DNA from: Candidatus Gastranaerophilales bacterium
Lineage (GTDB): Bacteria; Cyanobacteriota; Vampirovibrionia; Gastranaerophilales; CAJFVJ01
Assembly (NCBI GenBank): GCA_944323485.1
Contig: CALUSR010000002.1
Span: 1-64,000, forward strand
Direction: 5' to 3'
DNA length: 64,000 nt
How positions within the stretch are numbered: position 1 is the stretch's first letter; every line of letters begins with the position of its first letter. A model generated the notes under the pieces. That model saw only the letters and a list, made by a program, of their open reading frames with translations, had not been told where the DNA came from and did not search any database. Shown here one piece after another: positions 1-8,751 of this stretch. A program made the translations under genes and the position numbers.

Positions 1-2027
1 GCGCTGTTATCAGGTTTGTAGTTCTCAAGAGCTGCTTTAAACTCAGATATCTCATCTGTGAGCACTTTTACACGCTCATCAATATTTGACCCCAGTTCAT
101 TTTTCAACACTTCAAAAGAAGTATCGAGTTTTGAAATAACCTCACTGTTTGATTGTTTCAAAGAGTCAATTGACAATTTGAAAGAAGAAATTTCTGTTTC
201 AAGTAACTTAACTTTTTCTTCAAGAGCTGCATTTATTGAATTTTTTGCTTCTTCCAATATTCTATCAAAATTCGATAAGACATCCTGTATTGATGATTTA
301 TCGGCACTTATAGAAGCAATTGATGTTTTCAGCGATGAGATTTCTTCGCTGAATTTTACACCAAAGTTATCCTCAAATTCGGTCATACTTGAATTGAGTT
401 TTGAGATTATTTCTTTCAAATCGCAGCTTATAGAAGGAGATATTTCGTCAACAGAGTTTTTTACATCAGAAAGATTTGCTTCAATTGATGAAATAGCATC
501 TTTCATCTCAGAAACTTTATTGTTGAACCCGGAACCGAAGTTTTTTTCAAACTCACTCAAGCCTGCATCAAATTTAAACAGCATATCTGCAAGCTCGCTG
601 CCCATATTTGCTGAGATATCACCAATCGAATTTTTGATATCGGAAATAGAATTTTCTATAGATTCAATGTTTGGTTTCAAATCAGAATTTACATCTTTTT
701 TGATATCCCTGATAGCTGAGTCCACTCTTGAAAAATATTCCTTTGACTCCTTGTTTGCTGCTGAAAAGCTGTTAAATCCGTCTTTTATGGTTGTATTAAA
801 CTCTTTTTGCAGTGAATCAAGAGAAGAATAAAGTTTATTTATCAGTTCTTTTGTTTCTGCATTGTTGCTGTTTTGAGAATTCTGGTTATCTTTGAAATTA
901 TTATCAATATTCTCCTGAATAGTATCTAAAGAAGAGTATAACTTGTTCATGAGTTCTCTTATTTCTGAATTATTTTTGTCTATTGCTTCAAAATTATCAG
1001 AAACACTCTCATCTAAACCTGTATGAATACTGTCAATTGATACACTCAGTTTTTCTATCAAATTTTTAATATCTGATGATGATACTTCATTCAGCTCTTT
1101 AAGCGAACTCATTTTATCATCCAAATCTTTGAGATTATTTTTCAGTGTATATCTTACATCAGCTCTCACCTCAGAAAGAGTTGAGGTAACCCCTGATATC
1201 AAATCTTTCAGTTCTTTATTACCGTTTTGAAGAGCGGTATCTATTGTATCTTTAAAAATTAACAACTCTTTTTCAAGAGAGGAGACATTAAGTTTCAAAT
1301 CATCAAAATTTATATTAGAATCACTGCTGATACCCTTCAACATAAGATTGTATTTTGAATCAATTTCTCCAAGAGCCGATATAATCGAACTTATCCCTTC
1401 ATTGAATGCTTTTTCATCAGGAATAACAGGCTTCTCCTTTGAGTCAAATTCCTTAATCAACCCGAGAAGACTTTTCATTTTTTCATCAAGTGTATCCACT
1501 ATTTTTTTAAACTCTTCATCAAAAGAGACGACATCAGGTTTGATTGACTCAATCAAATTTTTAACATCTCCGTCTATATTAAGCTGTTCAAACTCAACAA
1601 CTTTGAAGTTAATGTTTATGATGATTTTCTTAAGAGTTTCGATATTTGCCGAAAAATTATTAACAACATCTTTTATGTCTTCGAGTAGTGTTACATCTAT
1701 ATCTTTATCAGGAGAGTTTGCAATGAGAATTTCCAATCTTGCAACCAATTTTGCTATTTCATCAAAGTATAGAGAAATACTGTTATATTTCGATTCAATA
1801 TTTTTATTTGCATCACTGATGAAGAGAGGAATTTCATCATCACCGAATGATTCAAGCTGAGAGAGCAATGACTCTGACTCTATTTGAGGAATGTTAGGTT
1901 CAATATCTCCAAACGTTTCGGAATTTTTGAAAAGAGATTTTTTCACAACATCCAAAATACTCCCGAGTCTTTTTCCAGAAGATTCGACCTGTTTTTCTAT
2001 ATTATCAAGTTTTTTCCCGTCAATCAC
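1..2027 (-). CDS. Very large coiled-coil protein, N-terminal 675 residues (3' end outside window)
   Basis: An uninterrupted minus-strand frame runs from a GTG at 2027 to the left edge of the window, so the C-terminus is missing. The GTG follows an in-frame TAA by only five codons and has a GAGAGAAG ribosome-binding site about six bases upstream, which fixes the start. The product is almost entirely heptad-like helix, rich in Ser, Asp, Lys, Ile and Leu, with short similar segments such as ELMNKLYSSLD and ELINKLYSSLDSLQ repeated about 60 residues apart. No signal peptide, membrane segment or enzymatic motif is visible in this part. It resembles filament, tether or chemoreceptor-like coiled coils, but I cannot name a family. 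The plus-strand open frames here are mirror images of it. Confidence 0.85.
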   Translation of the reverse strand, partial: MIDGKKLDNIEKQVESSGKRLGSILDVVKKSLFKNSETFGDIEPNIPQIESESLLSQLESFGDDEIPLFISDANKNIESKYNSISLYFDEIAKLVARLEILIANSPDKDIDVTLLEDIKDVVNNFSANIETLKKIIININFKVVEFEQLNIDGDVKNLIESIKPDVVSFDEEFKKIVDTLDEKMKSLLGLIKEFDSKEKPVIPDEKAFNEGISSIISALGEIDSKYNLMLKGISSDSNINFDDLKLNVSSLEKELLIFKDTIDTALQNGNKELKDLISGVTSTLSEVRADVRYTLKNNLKDLDDKMSSLKELNEVSSSDIKNLIEKLSVSIDSIHTGLDESVSDNFEAIDKNNSEIRELMNKLYSSLDTIQENIDNNFKDNQNSQNSNNAETKELINKLYSSLDSLQKEFNTTIKDGFNSFSAANKESKEYFSRVDSAIRDIKKDVNSDLKPNIESIENSISDIKNSIGDISANMGSELADMLFKFDAGLSEFEKNFGSGFNNKVSEMKDAISSIEANLSDVKNSVDEISPSISCDLKEIISKLNSSMTEFEDNFGVKFSEEISSLKTSIASISADKSSIQDVLSNFDRILEEAKNSINAALEEKVKLLETEISSFKLSIDSLKQSNSEVISKLDTSFEVLKNELGSNIDERVKVLTDEISEFKAALENYKPDNS

Positions 2028-2118
2028 GTCAGCTTCTCTCTCTCTTATAAATACCCTTGTACTAATTCTATCAGATTATTTTCAATAGGGTAAAAACATT
2101 AAGAAAGTTAATATTTGG

Positions 2119-2691
2119 TTATAAAGAAACCAATTCATTTTTAATTTTTTCTATATCCTGATTGGTCAAAAAGCGCGGAGAGCCTTCTTCCGTAGAATGA
2201 TTTCTCAAGAGATATGACGGGTGAAATATTGGTATCATCTTTGAAAAATTTGGACCATCAAAGAATTTACCTCTTATTTTTGATATTGAAAGTTTGGTAT
2301 CAAGCATGGATTTTACTGCAGTCATGCCGCATAAAATAATTATTCTCGGATTTACATATTCTATTTGAGAATCCAAATACTCCCGGCATTGTTGTTTTTC
2401 AAAATCTGTTGGTACACGATTTTCAGGAGGACGGCATTTGACAGTGTTGCAGATATAAATATCTTTTTCTCTATCGATACCATGCTCGGTCAAAATTTTT
2501 GTAAGCAACTTTCCTGCTCTTCCGACAAAAGGCAAACCGGTTTCATCCTCGTTTGCACCTGGAGCTTCACCAATGAGCATAATTTTAGCCTGCCTGTTTC
2601 CATCTTCAAAAACGACATTTGTCCTTGTTTTTGAGAGCTCACATTTTTGGCATCCAAGACATTTCTTTTTCAAATCATCAAAATTTTTCAT
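2119..2691 (-). CDS. Uracil-DNA glycosylase, family 4 (Fe-S type)
   Basis: Removes uracil from DNA in base-excision repair. The 190-aa length fits family 4. It has the Fe-S cysteine layout: C14 and C17 at the N-terminus (CLGCQKC) and two later cysteines in VKCRPPENR and QQCREYL. Active-site motif A appears as GEAPGANEDETGLPFVGRAG, and the C-terminal motif as HPSYLLRN. Its ATG overlaps the stop of the upstream TPR gene by one base (TAATG), so the two are probably translated in a coupled way. The family was once annotated as phage SPO1 DNA-polymerase-related protein. Confidence 0.93.
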   Translation of the reverse strand: MKNFDDLKKKCLGCQKCELSKTRTNVVFEDGNRQAKIMLIGEAPGANEDETGLPFVGRAGKLLTKILTEHGIDREKDIYICNTVKCRPPENRVPTDFEKQQCREYLDSQIEYVNPRIIILCGMTAVKSMLDTKLSISKIRGKFFDGPNFSKMIPIFHPSYLLRNHSTEEGSPRFLTNQDIEKIKNELVSL

Positions 2692-4544
2692 TATTTTTTC
2701 TTTTTAAAAATATTTCTAAAAAAGTCTAACAGAGGGAAAGAGTAAAGTTTACGAATTTCTGCTATTTCTTTTTGGATATCTCTCATCTGCTCTGAATCAT
2801 ATGCACAATTTTGAGCAAATCGATTGAGAAGTTTCTTGGCTTTTGAAGGTTTCTTCATTGATTTATAGCAGGCTACAAGATTTTTGCATATTCCATAATC
2901 ATTCGGGTCAAAACGCAAAGCATAGTGAAGTTCATTTACTGCCTCATCAAACTTTTTAACCTGAATATAAGCTTCTCCTAAAGCTTTATAATAATCTTTT
3001 TGCATATTATCAAGAGAAACAGCTTCTTTCAGATATTTAATCGAGTTATCAAAGTCATTGTTTATCTTGAAAATTTGACCTATTTCATAATGCAATTTTG
3101 CGCTGTCAGGTTTGAGCTGGAGTGCATTCATATAATATTTGAAAGCTTCCGAGTATTCTTCTTTTTCTTTTTTAATATTAGCAATTTCAGTGAATATCTC
3201 AGGCATATTCTGGCTCTTTGATACAAGATAGCTGAAATATTCAAGCGCTTTTTCTTTGTTTCCGAGATATTTGTAGCAATAAGCAAGACCGATATAAGAG
3301 TTGATGTATTTGGGATTTTTTTCAACAACCTTTTGATAATACTCTATAGCCATATCATACATTTTTTTGTCTTCATAAATTTTGGCTATTTCAATATAAT
3401 TTTCGACATGCCCGCTATCTTTGCTTACAGCAGCAAGATAATACTCAAGAGCCTTATCTTTCATATCAAGAATATTATAAATATTAGCAATTGCATTGTA
3501 GATTTTTTCGTCATCTTTATTTACTTTGAGAGCCTGATCAAGATAATATAATGCCTCTTTGTAATTTTTCTTTTCAGTCAGTATTTTTGACTTCAACCAG
3601 AAAACAGATTCTTCTTCATCTCCTGAGTCAATCAGTTTATTCAAAAATTCTTCTGAACGGTCATATAATCCCTCTTGATAATATAAATAAGCAAGAGCGT
3701 ATTTAGCCTCGGTATCCTGAGGATGAATTTGCAAAACAGTATGATAAGCATAGGCGGCTTCCTGCTGCCAGCCAATAAGAGAATAGCACAACCCTAAATT
3801 CATATATGAATTTATATCGGTGGCGTCTATAGCTTCAACAACAAACTTGAACTCGGCAATAGCACCCTCATAATCTTCAAGCGCTGAATAAATCAAACCC
3901 ATATAATAATGCGGGTCTTTGAGATTGAAGTTCAAAGACAGAACATATTGAAATATATTTTTTGCATCTTCAAATCTGTTTTCACAATAGAAAACCTTAC
4001 CTAATGCAATTCTTACATCAAGATTGTCAGGATTCAATTCAAGCGCTTTATAGAAGTTTTCTGAAGCATCGTCGTATTTTTCTTCTTTTGCATCACAAAC
4101 CCCGAGAAGATGATAACATTCATCTGAGTTCGGAAATTTTTCAAGCATTACATTTTTGATAAAACATCTGGCTTCCTTGACCTTTGAAGAACTGAAATAA
4201 CTTTCAACAAGCTCCTTATGATAAGAAAAATCTTTTTCTACCTTCAGAAGTTCTTTCAAATACTCCTCTGTTTTCGGCAGATCTTTTTGTATTCTATACA
4301 CATTAATCAAACCCAAAAGAGTTTCTTTGTGGGATTTGTTTACTTCATAAGCTGCATCATAATAGTTCTTTGCTCTGTCAATATCACCAAGACCTATATA
4401 ACAATCTCCTATCATTGAGAGAATATCGGGATTATCAGGACTGAGCGACAAACTTTTGTAATAATGTTCTATCGCTGTTTTAAAATCTCGATTTTTCTTG
4501 TATTGATCAGCTAAAACTAAGAAATCATTCAAATCTTGATTCAC
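2691..4544 (-). CDS. Tetratricopeptide-repeat protein
   Basis: 617-aa protein built almost entirely of TPR units of about 34 residues, from near residue 5 to about 590, with typical W/Y-LG-Y-A-P spacing (for example ALELNPDNLDVRIALGKVFY). TPR arrays act as protein-protein scaffolds; no catalytic domain is fused here. No signal peptide is seen, and the tail is short, hydrophobic and then basic (DFFRNIFKKKK), which could touch a membrane. The start is a GTG at 4544 with a GAGGATA Shine-Dalgarno-like stretch upstream. It is translationally coupled to the downstream uracil-DNA glycosylase gene, though a shared role is not evident. Confidence 0.9.
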   Translation of the reverse strand: MNQDLNDFLVLADQYKKNRDFKTAIEHYYKSLSLSPDNPDILSMIGDCYIGLGDIDRAKNYYDAAYEVNKSHKETLLGLINVYRIQKDLPKTEEYLKELLKVEKDFSYHKELVESYFSSSKVKEARCFIKNVMLEKFPNSDECYHLLGVCDAKEEKYDDASENFYKALELNPDNLDVRIALGKVFYCENRFEDAKNIFQYVLSLNFNLKDPHYYMGLIYSALEDYEGAIAEFKFVVEAIDATDINSYMNLGLCYSLIGWQQEAAYAYHTVLQIHPQDTEAKYALAYLYYQEGLYDRSEEFLNKLIDSGDEEESVFWLKSKILTEKKNYKEALYYLDQALKVNKDDEKIYNAIANIYNILDMKDKALEYYLAAVSKDSGHVENYIEIAKIYEDKKMYDMAIEYYQKVVEKNPKYINSYIGLAYCYKYLGNKEKALEYFSYLVSKSQNMPEIFTEIANIKKEKEEYSEAFKYYMNALQLKPDSAKLHYEIGQIFKINNDFDNSIKYLKEAVSLDNMQKDYYKALGEAYIQVKKFDEAVNELHYALRFDPNDYGICKNLVACYKSMKKPSKAKKLLNRFAQNCAYDSEQMRDIQKEIAEIRKLYSFPLLDFFRNIFKKKK

Positions 4545-4556
4545 AAAAATTCTATC

Positions 4557-4603
4557 CTCAAAAAATAGGTTTATTTATACATTATAAGCATAAATAAACC
4601 TAT
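4557..4603 (-). terminator. Intrinsic terminator of the sugar aminotransferase gene
   Basis: A 13-bp inverted repeat, 4565-4577 with 4591-4603 (ATAGGTTTATTTA and its complement), is followed on the minus strand by a run of T. It lies just past the stop of the aminotransferase gene at 4633 and before the GTG of the TPR gene, so it separates two transcription units. Confidence 0.75.
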
Positions 4604-4632
4604 ACACAAATCATTTACAATAAATGACTTAT

Positions 4633-5748
4633 TTATTTGACTTTTACCGAGTCGAGTGCTCTTTTCAGAGTATCAACCACCTGTTTTTGCTGTTCAAGAG
4701 TAATCTCAGGGAACATTGGCAAAGACATAACTTTTGTTGTCTTATCTTCCGTAACAGGCAAATCTCCGAGTTTACCGCCGAGATAAGAATGTACTTTCTG
4801 CAGATGAAGCGGCACCGGATAATAAATCATCGCACCTATTCCGTTTTCCTGCAAGAATTTATGCACTTCATCACGATGAGGAACCTGAATAGTGTACTGG
4901 TGATAAACACAGTATGTATTCGGTCCTTCTTTAGGAGTTACAACACCTTCTGCATCTTTCAACAATTCGTTGTATCTATAAGCAACTTCACGTCTTTTTT
5001 TATTCCATTCATCTATATAAGGCAGTTTCACTCTCAGAATAGCAGCCTGTATTTCATCCATACGGCTGTTCAAACCGATTTCATCATGATAATAACGAAC
5101 AGCGCTGCCATGGTTTCTCAAAGAAACAACTCTTTTCGCAAGATATTCGCTGTTTGTCGTAATCATACCCGCATCACCGAACGCACCGAGGTTCTTTGTC
5201 GGGAAGAAACTGAAACATCCGATATCTCCGAATGTACCGACTTTTTGACCTTTAAACGTTGAACCTATTGCCTGAGCGCAATCTTCTATTACATAGAGAT
5301 TGTATCTTTTTGCAATATCCATAATAACATCCATCTGTGCAGGCTGACCATAGAGATGGACAGGAATAATAGCTTTTGTTTTAGGTGTAATTTTTGACTC
5401 AAGCAGAGATGCATCCAAGAGGAATGTATCCGGATCAATATCAACAAAAACATGTTTTGCACCGACAACCCCGATAGCCTCTGTTGTTGCAACAAATGTG
5501 AATGCAACTGTTATAACTTCATCTCCTTTGCCGATTTCTAAAGCTCTCAACGCAAGCTGCAGAGCATCCGTTCCGTTTGCACAGGTAACAGCGTGTTTTG
5601 CACCGCAATATTCAGCTATCTCAGATTCAAACGCCTTTACATTCGGACCGAGAATATAGCTTCCTGAGCGCAAAACCTCTATAACATTTTTTTCCAGTTT
5701 TTCTTGTATTTGTTTGTATTGACCTTTCAAATCTAAAATAGGAATCAT
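4633..5748 (-). CDS. DegT/DnrJ/EryC1/StrS family sugar aminotransferase
   Basis: PLP-dependent aminotransferase that moves an amino group from glutamate onto a keto-sugar nucleotide for surface polysaccharide synthesis. The 371-aa length is normal. The PLP lysine is K185 in FFPTKNLGAFGD, and the ring-nitrogen aspartate is D156 in IEDCAQA. The substrate loop with MIYYPVPLHLQ is typical of the WbpE/WlbC branch, which makes UDP-2,3-diamino-sugars. A Gfo/Idh/MocA dehydrogenase at 11124-12122 could supply the keto substrate, although it is not adjacent. Start ATG has an AAGAGGAT ribosome-binding site. The exact sugar is inferred, not shown. Confidence 0.9.
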   Translation of the reverse strand: MIPILDLKGQYKQIQEKLEKNVIEVLRSGSYILGPNVKAFESEIAEYCGAKHAVTCANGTDALQLALRALEIGKGDEVITVAFTFVATTEAIGVVGAKHVFVDIDPDTFLLDASLLESKITPKTKAIIPVHLYGQPAQMDVIMDIAKRYNLYVIEDCAQAIGSTFKGQKVGTFGDIGCFSFFPTKNLGAFGDAGMITTNSEYLAKRVVSLRNHGSAVRYYHDEIGLNSRMDEIQAAILRVKLPYIDEWNKKRREVAYRYNELLKDAEGVVTPKEGPNTYCVYHQYTIQVPHRDEVHKFLQENGIGAMIYYPVPLHLQKVHSYLGGKLGDLPVTEDKTTKVMSLPMFPEITLEQQKQVVDTLKRALDSVKVK

Positions 5749-5842
5749 AGAACAATCCTCTTCTTTTCAACTATTCTCTACGTTTACTAGTTTAGCATAA
5801 TATTCTTATGCCTTTATAAAATCTTTACCTGAAAAAGACATA

Positions 5843-6214
5843 TCAAATAAACGAAAGAATAAGACTGTTCAAAGGTTTTACAAGTTCTTCCATTTTATCC
5901 TGCTCATAAAACTTTTCAAAAACAAGTTTGTCATCAACAAAAACCATGACTGACGGAATTTTTTGGGGAATATTTATCCTGTGTTTTTTCACATATCTGC
6001 ATGAATCAGGGTCTTCTACATTGCATAAAAAATAGTCAACTTTTCCCCCGTAAGAGTCTATAAGTTTTTGCATAACAGTTTGAATGCCATGTGTATCAGA
6101 ATGCCAGCTTGCATAAAGAAGCAAAACCGTTACATCATCTTTTGCGAAGCATTGCAAAGGGAATAAAATGAAAATAGTCAAAATAAATAAAGCCGGTTTA
6201 AAAAATTTTCTCAA
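5843..6214 (-). CDS. Exported thioredoxin-fold-like protein without CxxC
   Basis: Small protein of 123 residues. I prefer the TTG at 6214 because an AGGAG ribosome-binding site lies seven bases upstream; a GTG at 6247 would add 11 residues. The N-terminus is a clear signal peptide (basic RKFF, a long hydrophobic stretch, QCFAKD cleavage region). The body follows a thioredoxin pattern: strand TVLLLYASWHSD, then helix, then DYFLCNVEDPDSCRYVKKHRI, then IPSVMVFVDDKLV with the cis-proline. The usual CxxC after the W is replaced by HSDT, so disulfide redox activity is unlikely; the two remaining cysteines are in the middle. It is transcribed divergently from ruvC. Confidence 0.72.
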   Translation of the reverse strand: MRKFFKPALFILTIFILFPLQCFAKDDVTVLLLYASWHSDTHGIQTVMQKLIDSYGGKVDYFLCNVEDPDSCRYVKKHRINIPQKIPSVMVFVDDKLVFEKFYEQDKMEELVKPLNSLILSFI

Positions 6215-6274
6215 AACAAAACTCCTGTTGTTATAAAGAAATATCACAAACTTTTTATATCCTCTCTCATTCTG

Positions 6275-6280
6275 TATAAT
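6275..6280 (+). promoter_or_regulatory. Candidate -10 box for ruvC
   Basis: TATAAT lies 24 bases before the ruvC ATG. The expected -35 position holds only T-rich sequence (TTTTTA, 17-bp spacer), so this is a partial match to a sigma-70 promoter. Confidence 0.4.
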
Positions 6281-6303
6281 AATAATTGAATATCGGAGGA
6301 GAT

Positions 6304-6798
6304 ATGCGAATAATAGGAATAGACCCGGGAATAGCTATCAGCGGATATGGAATACTTGACTTTGATGAGTATAAAAACACTTTTGAACTCATAACAAGCG
6401 GGTCAGTACAAACGGATAAAAATAACTCAACGGAGCAAAGATTGCTTGAACTGCATAATGACATAAGCGAGCTAATCAAAATGTATTCTCCTGATTGTGC
6501 TGTTATCGAGAAGTTATTTTATTTCAAAAATGCAAAAACTATTATTCCCGTATCGGAAGCAAGAGGAGTAATTTGTATGACTTTTGCTAAATACGGTATA
6601 AATATAGCAGAATACACCCCGCAGCAGGCAAAACAGGTTATAACAGGCTATGGAAGAGCAGAAAAACCGGAAGTAGCCGATATGGTCAAAATTATTCTCA
6701 ATACAAATAATATTCCAAAATTAGACGATACTGTAGATGCAATTGCTCTTGGCATCTGTCATATAAGAAACATAAAACTTACAGCAGAGGTGGTATAG
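6304..6798 (+). CDS. ruvC: Crossover junction endodeoxyribonuclease RuvC
   Basis: Cuts Holliday junctions as a dimer together with RuvAB. The 164-aa length is standard. The RNase H-like fold begins with MRIIGIDPG (catalytic D7). The second acidic residue is E69 in CAVIEKLFYFKN, and the C-terminal cluster is DDTVDAIALGICH (D142 and D145). I chose the ATG at 6304, four bases after a GGAGGAG ribosome-binding site, because RuvC proteins begin right at this strand; a TTG at 6286 would place the ribosome-binding site inside the gene. The membrane-protein gene starts directly after its stop. Confidence 0.95.
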   Translation: MRIIGIDPGIAISGYGILDFDEYKNTFELITSGSVQTDKNNSTEQRLLELHNDISELIKMYSPDCAVIEKLFYFKNAKTIIPVSEARGVICMTFAKYGINIAEYTPQQAKQVITGYGRAEKPEVADMVKIILNTNNIPKLDDTVDAIALGICHIRNIKLTAEVV

Positions 6799-7257
6799 AT
6801 GAAATATTATATAAAACAGGTTTTATACATAAGCGCAATCATAGGAGGAGTTCTCGGAGCGTTCTCCCTTATTCCGTATTTTATGTGTCTTGGTTCGTTA
6901 ATATTCTGCATTATCAGCGTCATAACAATAATTTTCCTCAAAAGAAACGGATATGCCGGTGTTATATCACTCAATGACGGAACCGTTATCGGAGCAATAT
7001 CAGGTTTCATCGGTGCAGCAGCAGCCTGTGTTGTTTATATGCCGCTTGCTTTTGTCGGTGCCATAATTTTTAAACAGCCTCTGCTATTCAAGTTTAATGA
7101 CCTTGTATTCATCGTTCCTATTACAATAGTTGTCTTCGGAATGTTAGGAGCTATTATGAATGCCTTCTGCGGTATGGTGACCGCTTATTTATACGAAAAA
7201 CTTGAAAAAGACCGCCCGGAAGAAGAACAGGTTGATTTTATTATTGATGAGGAATAA
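6799..7257 (+). CDS. Membrane protein of unknown function
   Basis: 152 aa with about four hydrophobic segments (near residues 8-28, 30-50, 60-90 and 100-130) and an acidic C-terminal tail (RPEEEQVDFIIDEE). Glycine- and alanine-rich stretches such as GFIGAAAACVVYMPLAFVGA suggest tightly packed helices. Its ATG abuts the ruvC stop, so the two are cotranscribed. I do not recognise the family; the organisation recalls small DUF4199-type or cyanobacterial hypothetical membrane proteins, but no motif decides it. Confidence 0.75.
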   Translation: MKYYIKQVLYISAIIGGVLGAFSLIPYFMCLGSLIFCIISVITIIFLKRNGYAGVISLNDGTVIGAISGFIGAAAACVVYMPLAFVGAIIFKQPLLFKFNDLVFIVPITIVVFGMLGAIMNAFCGMVTAYLYEKLEKDRPEEEQVDFIIDEE

Positions 7258-7300
7258 TTCTAAATCTTTAAACAGTTTATGCAAAAAAATTTCCACAAGC

Positions 7301-8383
7301 CTACTTCCTGTAAATAACAATGGCATTCGAAACTTTTCTGGCAGGTTTCTCACTCGGACAGTTTATGAGATGACCGTTTATAACCATCTGCGTTGAACCG
7401 CCGCCGTCAAAATTCATCGCCTGATAAGCCCCGAAAGACAACATCAAATCAGCAAGTTCAGAAAGAGTAGCACCCTCAGATACTCCCTTCTGGCGCCCAT
7501 CAACAGTCAGAATAATCAACCTGTTATCTTTAGAAAAACCAATTGCAGTCCTCGGCGCCTTACCTTTGAATATATCATTCTGAAATCTCTGATTCTGTAT
7601 AAATTTTTTACCGTTTCTAACAAGAACAGGTCCTGCAGCAACAGCATATTCCATATCATTCCATATATCAGGAGTAAGAGTGTATTTATATCTGACACGA
7701 GCTTTACATTCAAGATTTTTTTTGAGTTGTTTTTTGTTGAAGACAACGGCATAAGATTTTGCGGGTATTCTCACTCGTCCTGTTGCTATTTCCTTTATTC
7801 GTCCTCGTTTCACCACAACATGATAATATTCGCTCGAGGTTTCAGGAGTGTATCTTCCCCAAAGATTATTATAAATATAAGCTCCTTTTGAAGACATAAT
7901 AGGCTGGTTTATGTTTGTTAAAGGAAGAGTATTTCCTGAAATACTCACTCTGCCGCTTAGGCTGACTTCACCGATTTTGTATTCTTCATCTTCTGTCACT
8001 CCAAATGCCGTCCTTGAGAACAGAGGACCTGTCAAAAGTTTTCCATTCACAATAGACAAACCAAGAGGTGTACCGTCTCCTTTAAAATATTGAGCATTCA
8101 CTCCTGCATAAGCATATCTCGCAATATACCTGACTGAATGTCTTGCACGCATTTTTCTGCTGCCAAATGCCAATCTTACCTCATAGGGACTTTCTTCCTC
8201 AATTGTTATGACATTGACTATAGCAGGTCGTCCTCCGAGAGTGTATCGATAGCGGGAATGAGGAAAAGAATTTTGCAAATCAGGAATAAGAGGCAGCACT
8301 GTTGTTTCCTCTGCAAATACCTGCCCGCAGGTTATAATTAAAAGAAACACAAAAAGAAAATATTTAAAAGATAATTTGAACAT
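7301..8383 (-). CDS. Exported phosphodiester glycosidase (NAGPA-domain) family protein
   Basis: 360 aa with an N-terminal signal peptide (FKYFLFVFLLIITCGQVFA). The body matches the NAGPA/DUF2233 family, related to the phosphodiester glycosidase that exposes mannose-6-phosphate in animals and common in bacterial envelopes. Visible family marks are AGVNAQYFKGDGTPLGL, TAFGVTEDEEY, APRTAIGFSKDNRLIILTVDGR, and the C-terminal NFDGGGSTQMVINGHL. It is expected to act in the periplasm on glycan or phosphodiester substrates; the natural substrate is unknown. It converges on the ruvC operon and is likely cotranscribed with the genes upstream at 8407-10139. Confidence 0.88.
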   Translation of the reverse strand: MFKLSFKYFLFVFLLIITCGQVFAEETTVLPLIPDLQNSFPHSRYRYTLGGRPAIVNVITIEEESPYEVRLAFGSRKMRARHSVRYIARYAYAGVNAQYFKGDGTPLGLSIVNGKLLTGPLFSRTAFGVTEDEEYKIGEVSLSGRVSISGNTLPLTNINQPIMSSKGAYIYNNLWGRYTPETSSEYYHVVVKRGRIKEIATGRVRIPAKSYAVVFNKKQLKKNLECKARVRYKYTLTPDIWNDMEYAVAAGPVLVRNGKKFIQNQRFQNDIFKGKAPRTAIGFSKDNRLIILTVDGRQKGVSEGATLSELADLMLSFGAYQAMNFDGGGSTQMVINGHLINCPSEKPARKVSNAIVIYRK

Positions 8384-8406
8384 ACAACAAATTCCCCGAT
8401 AAAAAC

Positions 8407-8751
8407 TTATTTTTTCAAAGCTTCTTTCAAAGCAACCTCAAGTGTTTCAATCTTTGCCTCGAGCATTTTTATTTTATCCTGAGAGGCTTCGGCGCTGACA
8501 AGATTTTTTTCGGCATTTCTCGACTCTTTTTTCAGCTTGTATGATATAGCAGAAAAAGTAGAATAAGACAGACACAACGTAAAAATTATACCGCCCAAGA
8601 ATGCACCAAAAATCACAACAGCTTCACTCAAGCGGAATGTTTTTCTAAGCAGCGGATCTATTACATCAATGCTTACCCCAAAATTTAAATAACAAAGAGC
8701 TGCAAGCTTCACAAGTATCAACAGTGCTATTAACTTCAAAAATATATTCAT
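8407..8751 (-). CDS. LapA-like (DUF1049) small membrane protein with coiled coil
   Basis: 114 aa: two hydrophobic helices (about 2-25 and 42-68) followed by a C-terminal coiled coil rich in Lys, Glu and Leu (AKIETLEVALKEAL). This is the layout of LapA/DUF1049 proteins, which in proteobacteria join LapB in lipopolysaccharide assembly. The loop between the helices is longer than in many members. It sits directly before the stop of the pseudouridine synthase gene, in an apparent lspA-rluA-lapA-glycosidase transcription unit. Assignment rests on architecture, not a diagnostic motif. Confidence 0.65.
   Translation of the reverse strand: MNIFLKLIALLILVKLAALCYLNFGVSIDVIDPLLRKTFRLSEAVVIFGAFLGGIIFTLCLSYSTFSAISYKLKKESRNAEKNLVSAEASQDKIKMLEAKIETLEVALKEALKK

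Noticed and set aside
58-831. Plus-strand open frames in the first 2 kb
   Set aside because: They are mirror frames of the minus-strand coiled-coil gene; their Phe/Ser-rich make-up reflects its codons, and none has a ribosome-binding site.
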